The notes: a model not told the origin generated them from the sequence alone. Shown: positions 6,900 to 13,247, counted from the first letter of the stretch. The stretch: DNA of 13,706 nt from an uncultured Steroidobacter sp. (GCF_937958065.1 NZ_CALFXI010000030.1:1-13706); one strand, 5' to 3'. Translations and numbers: made by a program.

Positions 6900-7020
6900 G
6901 CCTCTTGCGACAAAGTTCGAAATTTCTGCTGGAAGCATCCATTAATGTGCATGGCCTCGACAGCGCGCCGCGGGCGGGGCATTTAGTATTTGCAGCCTTC
7001 TGATCGAGCGGGAACGTCCC

Positions 7021-8406
7021 TTGAGCGCAGCGACCATCAGCGTCTTCGACCTGTTCAAGATCGGCATCGGGCCGTCGAGCTCCCACACCATGGGGCCGAT
7101 GACGGCGGCGTGCCGCTTCGCGAAGTCGCTGGCAGATAAGGGATTATTGGCGCGCGTCGCGCAGGTGACCGTGGCTCTTTATGGCTCGCTGGCGCTGACC
7201 GGCAAGGGGCACGCCACTGATACCGCTGTCACGACCGGGCTCGCGGGTTGGCTGCCCGCGCAAGTCGACCCCGACGCGGCCGCCAGGTTGATCGAAGAGG
7301 TCCGCCAGCACGGCAAGCTCCTGCTCGCCGGCAGTCACGAGATCGAGTTCCGGATCGATCGCGACATTCATTGGAAATACAAGGAGAGCCTGCCTTACCA
7401 CCCGAACGCGCTGACGCTGTTCGCGCGCGATGCGAACGGTGAATTGCTGCGAGAGGGGACGTTCTATTCGGTCGGCGGCGGCTTCGTCGTCAGCGAGGAA
7501 GAGGCCAAATCGCCAGCGACCCTAACGACCGGCGCGGCCGTGCCGCTGCCGTTCTCCGATGCTGCTGAGTTGCTCGAAGTCGCCGAGAACAACGGCCTCA
7601 CGATCGCCGAAGTGATGATGCGCAATGAATGCGCGACTCGGACTCGCGAAGAGGTGCTGGCCGGGCTCGACCGCATCGCCGAGGCCATGAATTCGTGCAT
7701 CGATCGCGGCTTGCGGCAGGAAGGCGTTTTGCCGGGCGGCCTGAACGTGAAGCGCCGGGCCGCGAGGCTGCGCGCCGCGCTGGAAAAACGGGAGCAGACG
7801 CAATCCGCCGACGCCCTGATCGCAATGGATTGGATCAACGCGTGGGCGCTCGCGGTCAACGAAGAGAATGCTTCGGGCGGCAAGGTGGTCACAGCACCGA
7901 CGAACGGAGCGGCGGGTGTCGTGCCCGCTGTACTGCGTTACTACGATCGTTACTGTAACGGGACGCGTGAAGGCCGCCATATTTTCCTGCTGACCGCCGC
8001 GGCGATTGGCTCACTCTATAAGCTCAATGCCAGCATCTCGGCCGCGGAAGTGGGGTGTCAGGGCGAGATCGGCGTGGCCTGTTCCATCGCTGCCGCTGGC
8101 CTCACCGCCGCACAAGGCGGGACGAACCAGCAGATCGAGAATGCCGCCGAGATCGGCATGGAGCACAATCTGGGCCTGACGTGCGATCCGATCGGCGGCC
8201 TCGTGCAGATTCCTTGTATCGAGCGCAACGCCACCGGCGCGGTGAAAGCGGTGGACGCCTCACGTCTCGCGCTCATGGGCGACGGCTCGCATCATGTGAC
8301 GCTGGACAAGGTGATCGAGACCATGCGGCGGACCGGTGCGGACATGCAGGATTCCTACAAAGAGACCTCGCTCGGCGGACTCGCCGTCAACCTGCCGGAG
8401 TGTTGA
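7021..8406 (+). CDS. sdaA: L-serine ammonia-lyase (iron-sulfur dependent serine dehydratase)
   Basis: A 461-residue enzyme that converts L-serine to pyruvate and ammonia in the cytoplasm using a [4Fe-4S] cluster. It is collinear with E. coli SdaA over its whole length: SVFDLFKIGIGPSSSHTMGP at 7-26, YGSLALTGKGHATD at 54-67, YSVGGGF at 149-155, AVNEENASGGKVVTAPTNGA at 278-297, and the cluster cysteines C346 (EVGCQGE), C388 (GLTCDP) and C399 (IPCIERN). The last residue is Cys461; in the Legionella enzyme the C-terminal cysteine occupies the cluster as a 'tail-in-mouth' ligand, so the same can be expected here. The start is TTG 7021: the conserved N-terminus follows at once and no ATG or GTG lies upstream in frame nearby, though the ribosome binding site is weak. 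It is divergent from the Fur-regulated operon. The paralog symbol (sdaA versus sdaB/tdcG) is not distinguishable. Confidence 0.95.
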   Translation: MSAATISVFDLFKIGIGPSSSHTMGPMTAACRFAKSLADKGLLARVAQVTVALYGSLALTGKGHATDTAVTTGLAGWLPAQVDPDAAARLIEEVRQHGKLLLAGSHEIEFRIDRDIHWKYKESLPYHPNALTLFARDANGELLREGTFYSVGGGFVVSEEEAKSPATLTTGAAVPLPFSDAAELLEVAENNGLTIAEVMMRNECATRTREEVLAGLDRIAEAMNSCIDRGLRQEGVLPGGLNVKRRAARLRAALEKREQTQSADALIAMDWINAWALAVNEENASGGKVVTAPTNGAAGVVPAVLRYYDRYCNGTREGRHIFLLTAAAIGSLYKLNASISAAEVGCQGEIGVACSIAAAGLTAAQGGTNQQIENAAEIGMEHNLGLTCDPIGGLVQIPCIERNATGAVKAVDASRLALMGDGSHHVTLDKVIETMRRTGADMQDSYKETSLGGLAVNLPEC

Positions 8407-8492
8407 TACTCAAACTCCCACGCCAGCTCGCTTACACTGAAGGCACCGCCAGGACCCCATCGGATCCGAGCTGAAGCGTTCAGGAGTTCGTC

Positions 8493-9635
8493 ATGATCAG
8501 AATGGCTTGGGTCGCTGCACTTGCGGCGGCTTTGTTTGTTAGTGCGGCGTCGGGCGCCGACGATTACTCCGGCAAACCACAGCAGAGCTCGGCGCCAGCG
8601 CGCTATACATTCTCGTGGCCTCTGGAATCGGGCGCGCCAGCGCCGCGCGGCGGCACTACCAAGGGCGCGCCAGTCACGCTCGATCTCGAACCTTCCAAAG
8701 CCTGGCAGGATTTACGCGCTGAAGGCATCCCGGTGCAGGAGCGTGACCGCCGCGCCATTCTCGCCATGGCAGGCACTTATCGAGTCACGTTCGACTTCCT
8801 CGAAGTCGTGCCTTTCAAGACCCCGGAAAAGCCCAATGCGCCCTATCAGTCATGGGGCACGGAAAAAGTCTACGTCGACAGCGACGACGGCAAGACCATC
8901 AGCCTGGTGCACATTCTGGAAATGCGCATCGTGCAGAAGGACGGCTCGATCAGCGAGCCCATGGTCACCAAACATTGGCGCCAGGACTGGCAATACGAGC
9001 CGACGCACATCGTCGAGTATCGCGGCCGCGATCGTTGGCAGCGCCGCAAGCTCGATCCCGCGGAAGCCAAGGGCGCATGGATGCAAACCGTCTATCAGGT
9101 CGACGAATCGCCGCGCTATGCCAGCCTCGGACGTTGGGAACATTCCCCGAGTTTCTCTACTTGGCTGAGCGGTGAAACCTGGCGACCACTGCCTCGGCGC
9201 GAGTGGAGCGTGCGCGATGACTATCAAGCATTGGTCGGCACCAATCGTCACACCATCACGCCGACGGGTTGGATTCAGGAAGAAAACAATTTGAAAACGG
9301 TGCTCACGGCTGCGCGCCAGGTCGATCCATCGCGACCCTATCTGGCTCGCGAATATGGCGTTGCCCGTTACGAGCGGATTCGCGATGCCGACTTCACGCA
9401 GGCCGATACTTATTACGATCGAACCAAACAATTCTGGGACCAGGTGCGTGACCAGTGGTCGCAGATTTTCGTGAAGCAGGGCGAAGTGACGTTGAAGGGC
9501 CCGGTGGACAAGCTCGGCCTGTTCCATCCGCTGTTCGCACAGGCGGACGAGATCGTGGAAAAGGGCACTGCGGCCAGCTCACAGAATCAAACCGTCATAC
9601 GTAATGCGTTGAAAAACATGGGCGCTCTGCCCTGA
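8493..9635 (+). CDS. DUF6607-family exported protein
   Basis: A 380-residue secreted or periplasmic protein. Residues 1-22 form a signal peptide (MIRMAWVAALAAALFVSAAS then GA). The mature part shows the conserved blocks of DUF6607: AGTYRVTFDFLEVV (about 92-105), YQSWGTEKVYVDSDDG (about 118-133), VTKHWRQDWQYEPTHI (about 158-173), WMQTVYQVDESPRYASLGRW (about 196-215), PLPRREWSVRDDY (about 230-242), and NRHTITPTGWIQEENN (about 249-264). Its activity is unknown. From memory, members turn up near heme or iron uptake genes, which fits hemP 93 bases downstream, but no Fur-like site is seen before this gene. AGGAG lies six bases before ATG 8493. A separate promoter drives hemP, so the two may be co-expressed only partly. 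Conserved Trp, Arg and Asp residues could suggest an enzyme or a binding protein; this is not decidable. Confidence 0.8.
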   Translation: MIRMAWVAALAAALFVSAASGADDYSGKPQQSSAPARYTFSWPLESGAPAPRGGTTKGAPVTLDLEPSKAWQDLRAEGIPVQERDRRAILAMAGTYRVTFDFLEVVPFKTPEKPNAPYQSWGTEKVYVDSDDGKTISLVHILEMRIVQKDGSISEPMVTKHWRQDWQYEPTHIVEYRGRDRWQRRKLDPAEAKGAWMQTVYQVDESPRYASLGRWEHSPSFSTWLSGETWRPLPRREWSVRDDYQALVGTNRHTITPTGWIQEENNLKTVLTAARQVDPSRPYLAREYGVARYERIRDADFTQADTYYDRTKQFWDQVRDQWSQIFVKQGEVTLKGPVDKLGLFHPLFAQADEIVEKGTAASSQNQTVIRNALKNMGALP

Positions 9636-9692
9636 TTGCCGCAGCGGCATAGGTACAAAAACGGAACCGGACAAAAAAAGTCCAATAGACCC

Positions 9693-9720
9693 TTGCACTG
9701 TTAGTGAGAGTCATTATCAT
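9693..9720 (+). promoter_or_regulatory. Sigma-70-type promoter of hemP
   Basis: TTGCAC (9693-9698) and TATCAT (9715-9720) are separated by 16 bases. The predicted start of transcription (about 9726-9728) falls within three bases of the hemP ATG at 9729. An A7 tract inside GGAC-AAAAAAA-GTCC (9669-9683) lies where an UP element would be. The layout nearly repeats that of the promoter at 6872-6899 (same 16-base spacer and same -10). Confidence 0.68.
9705..9719. promoter_or_regulatory. Fur box upstream of hemP
   Basis: TGAGAGTCATTATCA matches the 7-1-7 Fur consensus at 12 of 14 defined positions and overlaps the -10 box of the hemP promoter, consistent with iron repression. Confidence 0.78.
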
Positions 9721-9728
9721 TTGCATCC

Positions 9729-9929
9729 ATGCTGCAACCACATCCCAAAACCCCTCTCCGCCCAGCGGAGGTTCGATCGCCGGCCACCGAGATCGCTCGG
9801 GTGCCGGCGATTCCTTTACTTCGTTCCGAAGAGCTCTTCGGCAAGGCGCGGGAGATTCTCATCGAGCACAGCGGCGGTTATTACCGCCTGCGCGTGACTC
9901 ACAGCAACAAGCTCATTCTCACCAAATAG
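9729..9929 (+). CDS. hemP: Hemin uptake protein HemP
   Basis: A 66-residue cytoplasmic protein. The C-terminal part LLRSEELFGKAREILIEHSG then YYRLRVTHSNKLILTK is the HemP signature: the R-E-I-x-I-x-H block, the Y-R-L-R block and the terminal K-L-I-L-T-K. HemP/HmuP proteins are linked to heme-uptake operons, and in Bradyrhizobium and Burkholderia members act as positive regulators of the heme receptor gene. No heme receptor, heme oxygenase or ABC transporter follows, so this hemP stands alone. ATG 9729 is the first possible start after an in-frame stop at 9705 and has no ribosome binding site; GTG 9801 is the alternative and would give a shorter protein (42 residues). The predicted transcription start is practically at the ATG, so translation may be leaderless. 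Confidence 0.9.
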   Translation: MLQPHPKTPLRPAEVRSPATEIARVPAIPLLRSEELFGKAREILIEHSGGYYRLRVTHSNKLILTK

Positions 9930-9950
9930 CTTGCTGCTGAAATGAATCGG

Positions 9951-9975
9951 TCGCGGAGTTGGAAACACTCCGCGA
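9951..9975. terminator. Hairpin downstream of hemP (possible terminator)
   Basis: Perfect 9-bp stem TCGCGGAGT / ACTCCGCGA with a 7-base loop, 21 bases after the hemP stop. No U-run follows, so it is not a canonical intrinsic terminator; it could stabilise the 3' end or act with a factor. Confidence 0.45.
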
Positions 9976-10081
9976 TCTCGCCAGCGAGCGCCGCATCCTC
10001 CCCCTCGAGCGGCGCGAGCCAGCTACTTCACATCGCGCATCGCGCGGCCGGATGAGAAACATCCGCGGAGTCGAGGTAGCC

Positions 10082-10276
10082 GTGACAACAAACGTTTGGA
10101 TGCTGATCTTCGCGCTGGCCACCTGGCTGCTGGCGGCCGCACTGGTTTATTCGGCATCGCCGCGGCAACGCTGGTTGCGCGTTCCGCTCCCCGCATTTCC
10201 AAGTCTGGTCAGCGCCGTGCTCGCCGCGATCGTCGGTTTGCGAGCCTGGGTCGAGGCGCTGCATTTCGTGTCCTGA
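10082..10276 (+). CDS. Small two-helix membrane protein, DUF3325-like (tentative)
   Basis: A 64-residue protein with two hydrophobic helices: residues about 6-26 (MLIFALATWLLAAALVYSAS) and about 38-62 (PSLVSAVLAAIVGLRAWVEA), joined by a basic loop PRQRWLRVP. This layout, with a conserved SPRQRWL-type turn after the first helix, resembles part of DUF3325 proteins found near PepSY and siderophore genes, but the match is from memory and weak. GTG 10082 is chosen because GAGGT lies five bases upstream; ATG 10052 or earlier starts would add a basic, unconserved tail. It lies about 150 bases after hemP and 17 before the next gene, with which it is probably co-transcribed. Function unknown. Confidence 0.5.
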   Translation: MTTNVWMLIFALATWLLAAALVYSASPRQRWLRVPLPAFPSLVSAVLAAIVGLRAWVEALHFVS

Positions 10277-10293
10277 GTCGACGGAGCCAAGTG

Positions 10294-10596
10294 ATGAACG
10301 CAGTCGTATCCCACCGTTGTTTGACTCGTGTCATGACCGATGACGATCGCGGTCTGGAGGTGGCGCAGCTGCAGTCCGTGATGCATCGGATCCAGAGCTC
10401 GCTGCGCAACGTGCCGATGGCGCAACGGGAATACATCGCCAATGCGCTGTTGAACCTGGCGGTCTCGCGCATGGTGAAGGAGGAGGGCAGTGCGCTCACG
10501 GCGAGCATCCTGCTGCGACTCGGCGATGTCGTCGCCAATACCGATGCGCCGCCGGCTCCCGAAAGAGCCGTCGACCTGAGTCACATGCACGGATAG
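10294..10596 (+). CDS. Conserved-looking soluble small protein, unknown function
   Basis: A 100-residue protein that I do not recognise. It appears mostly helical: about residues 20-36 (LEVAQLQSVMHRIQSSL), 42-63 (MAQREYIANALLNLAVSRMV) and 66-82 (EEGSALTASILLRLGDVV), followed by a Pro-rich tail that ends in SHMHG. There is no signal peptide, membrane helix or catalytic motif. ATG 10294 is preceded by GGAG at eight bases; the upstream in-frame extension overlaps the membrane-protein gene in another frame and is rejected. It is convergent with flgN across a hairpin at 10601-10628. Position beside flagellar genes may be coincidental. Confidence 0.6.
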   Translation: MNAVVSHRCLTRVMTDDDRGLEVAQLQSVMHRIQSSLRNVPMAQREYIANALLNLAVSRMVKEEGSALTASILLRLGDVVANTDAPPAPERAVDLSHMHG

Positions 10597-10600
10597 AAAC

Positions 10601-10628
10601 ATCACCCGGCCGGGCGCGGCCAGGTGAT
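10601..10628. terminator. Bidirectional terminator-like hairpin
   Basis: ATCACC (10601-10606) pairs with GGTGAT (10623-10628) and GGCC (10608-10611) with GGCC (10618-10621), with one C/A mismatch and a six-base loop. It sits between the convergent 100-residue gene (stop 10596) and flgN (stop 10636). No clear U-run is seen on either side. Confidence 0.55.
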
Positions 10629-10635
10629 AGCAAGT

Positions 10636-11121
10636 TCAGACGGAAACGATGACGCGGCCCGCGCGCGGCTGATTCTCGAACGCGCCCTGACGGCCATAGA
10701 CTTTCGGCTGGCCGGCACGACCAGTGACGATGTCCAGCATGCCTTGCACGCGGCTCATCCGCGCGGTGACCAGCGCGCCATTGCGATCGTTGGCTGCGCG
10801 ACAGCGATCGGCTCGCTCGCCCAGTTCTTTCCAGCGACGACGCAGTTGTTTGGAAGGATCACACCACGCAAGGATACGATCCAGACCCTGCATGTCCGCC
10901 GGCACGTTCAGCGCCCGACACAAGGACTTGCGATCGTCTTCGATGCGTAACAAGGTGCCGATGCAGTTCTGCCGCTCATGACCGGCGCGCTCCAGCGCGT
11001 CCACATCGTTGGCGACCAGGAATTCATGTTCGCGCTCGAGCAGCTGCTGCAGCTGGTCCAGCGTGCTCGACTCTTCGGCGATCAATTTGTCGAGCGTATC
11101 GCGACAGACAACCGGATCCAC
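10636..11121 (-). CDS. flgN: FlgN, export chaperone for flagellar hook-filament junction proteins
   Basis: A 161-residue cytoplasmic chaperone that binds the C-termini of FlgK and FlgL and delivers them to the flagellar export gate. The N-terminal ~120 residues are amphipathic and helical (STLDQLQQLLEREHEFLVAN at 19-38, then DALERAGHERQ at 41-51), typical of FlgN; the C-terminal tail carries VYGRQG, a common feature near the FlgN C-terminus. The start is GTG 11121: the FlgM stop codon TAA is 13 bases upstream and its overlap with AGGAG forms the ribosome binding site, so the two genes are translationally linked. It is convergent with the small gene ending at 10596. Transcription should come from the FliA-type promoter before flgM. 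Confidence 0.88.
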   Translation of the reverse strand: MDPVVCRDTLDKLIAEESSTLDQLQQLLEREHEFLVANDVDALERAGHERQNCIGTLLRIEDDRKSLCRALNVPADMQGLDRILAWCDPSKQLRRRWKELGERADRCRAANDRNGALVTARMSRVQGMLDIVTGRAGQPKVYGRQGAFENQPRAGRVIVSV

Positions 11122-11134
11122 GAGACCTTTCTCC

Positions 11135-11449
11135 TTACTTCAGCACTGCTCCCAGATCGCGGTCCATGCGGAGCAGCTTGTCGGCGATGCGCTCCGGCAT
11201 CACCTGGTAACTACCGTCTTCGATGGCCTGGCGGATGCGCGCGACTTTCGCCTCGTTCACCACCGGCACACTGTTCACTGTCTGTTCCAGCGCCGCGAGC
11301 CTGCGGGCCTGGTCAGTGATCTGCACGGGATTGGCCGGCTTGCTGGCCACTTCGGCCGAGCCCGCGGCACCTTCCTTGATCCGTGACACCGACTTATCGG
11401 CGCCCACCTGCACAGGGGTGTTCTGATAGCCAGTGATTTTGGTAGTCAC
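11135..11449 (-). CDS. flgM: FlgM, anti-sigma-28 factor
   Basis: A 104-residue protein that binds FliA (sigma-28) and is exported through the hook-basal body, so late flagellar genes are switched on only after the hook is finished. The N-terminal half is low-complexity and probably disordered (KITGYQNTPV start, then PANPVQITDQARRLAALEQ at about 39-57); the C-terminal part (about 65-95, VNEAKVARIRQAIEDGSYQV then PERIADKLLRMD) is the helical FliA-binding region. The start is GTG 11449, with GGAG eight bases before it. A FliA-type promoter lies 53-79 bases upstream, which gives the negative feedback loop known for flgM in enterics and pseudomonads. It is the first gene of flgMN. Confidence 0.92.
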   Translation of the reverse strand: MTTKITGYQNTPVQVGADKSVSRIKEGAAGSAEVASKPANPVQITDQARRLAALEQTVNSVPVVNEAKVARIRQAIEDGSYQVMPERIADKLLRMDRDLGAVLK

Positions 11450-11782
11450 GTCCAGTTCTCCGGTTGCGGCACGGACAACAACGTCGCACCGCTCGAGGGG
11501 TGTAACGGCCGCGATTCTGAGAACTTTAGCAACCTCATCGGTTACGGCCTCAGAGGTTGCCTAGGGGATTCTCGCAAGCGGCGAAAAACCCGGGTGACGA
11601 TACGTCAAATCAACTGCTGTTCACTCGCTCCCGCAGGTCGACACGACCCATGTAAATCTCGCTTTCATCCGCAGTTTCTGGGACTTGCGGCACACTCGCG
11701 CAGCTGCCGACAACTGTGGTGCCGTTTGGCGACACAGGGAAAGCCTCAATGTCGGAAAACCGCCGCGCGCCGCGCCGGGATT
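11450..11782. other. 333-bp flgA-flgM intergenic region without a gene
   Basis: No credible reading frame. Reading on the minus strand it contains, after the flgA stop, a very GC-rich stretch followed by TTTT (about 11757-11780) that may slow or end transcription; then sequence of no recognised function; then a perfect inverted repeat GCAACCTC / GAGGTTGC (11529-11536 and 11553-11560, 16-base loop); then the FliA-type promoter (11502-11528) and the flgM leader of about 46 bases. The inverted repeat touches the upstream end of the promoter. Confidence 0.6.
11502..11528 (-). promoter_or_regulatory. FliA (sigma-28) promoter of flgMN
   Basis: On the minus strand TAAAGTTC (11528-11521), an 11-base spacer, then GCCGTTAC (11509-11502). 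The sigma-28 consensus is TAAAGTTT-N11-GCCGATAA, so 7 of 8 and 6 of 8 positions match and the spacer is exact. Predicted start of transcription is near 11495. Confidence 0.82.
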
Positions 11783-12520
11783 TCACAACCCGACCCTGAC
11801 AACTCCATCACTTTCCACCACACCTTCCACAACCTTGAGCGAGCTCACATTCTGAACCCGCACGCGCTCGTCGACGGCGCCCTCGGTGAGCGCCTGGCCC
11901 TGAGCGCGGATCTGCACGCCACCGTTAGCGGCAATCAACGTGACCTGTTGACCGCGACGAACCAGCACGTCCGGCTGGAGCATGTCGACCGTCAACACCG
12001 TTCCGACCGGCAGCGACCTCTTCAGGCGATGCCCCTGCAGGGTGGCGACGTCACTGATGAAGGCTGACGCCCGTCCCGGCATCCGACGGACCTGCGGCTC
12101 GACATCCGCCATCGCGACACGCGAACGACGCGCGAGCGGCCGGCGCAGCACCAGCACCGACACTTCGACTTCAACGGTGACCGGCACATAAATCGTCCAG
12201 GGCGTTGCGGACGGGCAGCGCACGCCGATGGTCATGCGACCGGTGCTCAAGCCCGTCCCTTGTGAGAACGCTTCGAGCGGCGACGCGCATTCATCCAGGC
12301 GCAGTCGCGGATCCAGGTTGCCCGCCGTGATGAAATGTTTGGGGGATTTTTCCGGCAGGGAAGACCGTACGAACTGTTCGGCCGCCGCCTGAATCGAAGC
12401 CACCGATTGCACGCCGGCATTCGCAGTCGCTGCGAAGGCCAGCGCGGCGATGGCCCCCATCAGAACACTTATATAAGAGCGAAAGCTGGTCACTATCGAA
12501 ACCGCCGAGAGTCGTCTCAT
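11783..12520 (-). CDS. flgA: FlgA, flagellar P-ring assembly chaperone
   Basis: A 245-residue periplasmic chaperone that helps FlgI assemble into the P ring around the flagellar rod. An N-terminal signal peptide runs to about residue 35 (ISVLMGAIAALAFAATANAG). The C-terminal half contains the SAF-type module: VEVEVSVLVLRRPLARRSRV, then a conserved block around DVEPQVRRMPG and LKRSLPVGTVLTVDMLQPD, and a second beta domain with VRRGQQVTLIAANGGVQIRA, ending near VVESDGVVRVGL. Length and order match gammaproteobacterial FlgA. ATG 12520 has only a weak AGGC element; GTG 12493 would give a more compact 26-residue signal peptide and ATG 12460 one without a basic N-terminus, so the start is uncertain. 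An RpoN-like element lies at 12539-12554. The gene precedes flgMN in the same direction but is separated by 333 bases holding an independent promoter. Confidence 0.92.
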   Translation of the reverse strand: MRRLSAVSIVTSFRSYISVLMGAIAALAFAATANAGVQSVASIQAAAEQFVRSSLPEKSPKHFITAGNLDPRLRLDECASPLEAFSQGTGLSTGRMTIGVRCPSATPWTIYVPVTVEVEVSVLVLRRPLARRSRVAMADVEPQVRRMPGRASAFISDVATLQGHRLKRSLPVGTVLTVDMLQPDVLVRRGQQVTLIAANGGVQIRAQGQALTEGAVDERVRVQNVSSLKVVEGVVESDGVVRVGL

Positions 12521-12538
12521 TGACGCTGCCTGAAATAA

Positions 12539-12554
12539 AGCAATTGAGATGCCA
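12539..12554 (-). promoter_or_regulatory. Candidate RpoN (sigma-54) promoter of flgA
   Basis: On the minus strand TGGCATCTCAATTGCT carries the GG and GC doublets exactly ten bases apart and agrees with the consensus TGGCACG-N4-TTGCW except for the CG of the -24 box. RpoN control of early and middle flagellar genes is usual in polarly flagellated gammaproteobacteria. The predicted transcription start (near 12528) leaves only about 8 bases before ATG 12520, which favours either a nearly leaderless mRNA or one of the downstream starts. Confidence 0.5.
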
Positions 12555-12686
12555 CAAACCCTGCACGCCCCAGATCGCGCGCACTTCATCGTACGAACTG
12601 TGACGCAGCCAACAAATCAGCCAGACGCCGAAACACGCACCGACCGACCAGAGGGTCGGCTGATGGGTTTACTAGCTGATCGAGAG

Positions 12687-13050
12687 AGGTCGATGGCCTG
12701 GCGGTGGCTGTCGGGGTCTCGGGAAACTCGCGAGCGTCTTCACTGTCGCGGGCTGTGCATCGATGGCTGCCGCATGATTTGGGCCGTGGTTGCGTGATCG
12801 TAAGAGCGTCGGTGGCTTGGCGGCGGCTGTCGGGGGTCTCGGGAACTAGCGAGCGTCTTTACTGTTGGCGGGCTTTGCGTTCGATGGCTGCCGTGTGATT
12901 TGGGGAGTTGGCGCGCGTCGTCGTAAGAGCGTCGGTGGTTTGGCGGTGGCTGTCGGGGGTCTCGGGAAACTCGCGAGCGTCTTTACTGTTGGCGGGCTTT
13001 GCGTCGATGGCTGCCGCATGATTTGCTCAGTGGTCGCGTGACGCTCGGTG
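12687..13050. repeat. Three tandem repeats of about 120 bp
   Basis: The unit begins near GGTCGATGG / GCGTCGGTGG at 12687, 12806 and 12929. Shared landmarks in every copy are GGCTGTCGGGG, GTCTCGGGAA (start of GTCTC at 12716, 12836 and 12959), GCGAGCGTCTT, ACTGT-(n)-GCGGGCT, TCGATGGCTGCCG and TGATTTG. The first two intervals are 120 and 123 bases. Copies 2 and 3 are closer to each other than to copy 1; the third fades after about 13050. The reading frame is not conserved between copies (unit lengths are not all multiples of three), so this is non-coding. Confidence 0.85.
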
Positions 13051-13162
13051 TCGCTCGCCCTTGACGCGCTAACGCGCTGCGAGCTGCAACGCGCGGCGTC
13101 ATTTGTACTGCCAGCGTGCAACGGTTTGCTCGAATGGCGGCGGTGGCCGAGTCACTGTGGTT

Positions 13163-13199
13163 GCGAACTTCCCGAGACCCCCGACAGCCACCGCCCCGA
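13163..13199. repeat. Inverted partial copy of the 120-bp unit
   Basis: The segment containing CCCGAGACCCCCGACAGCCA (13171-13190) and then CCGCC is the reverse complement of the GGCGGTGGCTGTCGGGGGTC and CTCGGGAA core of the tandem units, closest to copy 3 (about 12942-12973). Copy 3 and this segment could fold into a long stem about 190 bases apart. Confidence 0.8.
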
Positions 13200-13223
13200 A
13201 CGAACTGAGGTGAGTTCACCGGA

Positions 13224-13247
13224 GCGGCCGCGCTAAAGCGCGGCCGC
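13224..13247. repeat. Perfect GC-rich hairpin, 10-bp stem, TAAA loop
   Basis: GCGGCCGCGC (13224-13233), loop TAAA, GCGCGGCCGC (13238-13247). No U-run follows on either strand. It could be a REP-like element or a transcription-blocking structure. Confidence 0.7.

Noticed and set aside
5674..6945. Long plus-strand reading frame of 423 residues
   Set aside because: It is antisense to DUF2271 and PepSY genes that have signal peptides, membrane segments and ribosome binding sites; its translation is low-complexity (Gln/Arg/His-rich) and typical of a GC-rich shadow frame.
6900..7020. Riboswitch or second Fur site before the serine dehydratase gene
   Set aside because: No glycine-riboswitch-like core or further Fur-like palindrome was seen; only a weak -10-like TAGTAT at 6984-6989 without a matching -35 box.
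8407..8492. Fur box before the DUF6607 gene
   Set aside because: No sequence near the 7-1-7 consensus; the only promoter-like element is a TACACT at 8433-8438 with no well-spaced -35 box.
9636..9660. Intrinsic terminator after the DUF6607 gene
   Set aside because: TGCCG-CAG-CGGCA is a short stem with no following U-run on the plus strand, so it is too weak to call.
9704..9940. GTG-initiated 78-residue frame overlapping hemP
   Set aside because: Starts inside the Fur box and -10 region, lies in a different frame from the clear HemP signature, and has no homologous features.
10096..10293. In-frame N-terminal extension of the 100-residue gene
   Set aside because: Overlaps the two-helix membrane protein in another frame; ATG 10294 with GGAG is a better start.
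12846..13121. Minus-strand frame of 91 residues in the tandem repeats
   Set aside because: Covers parts of copies 2 and 3 only; frame is not maintained between copies and the protein is compositionally odd.
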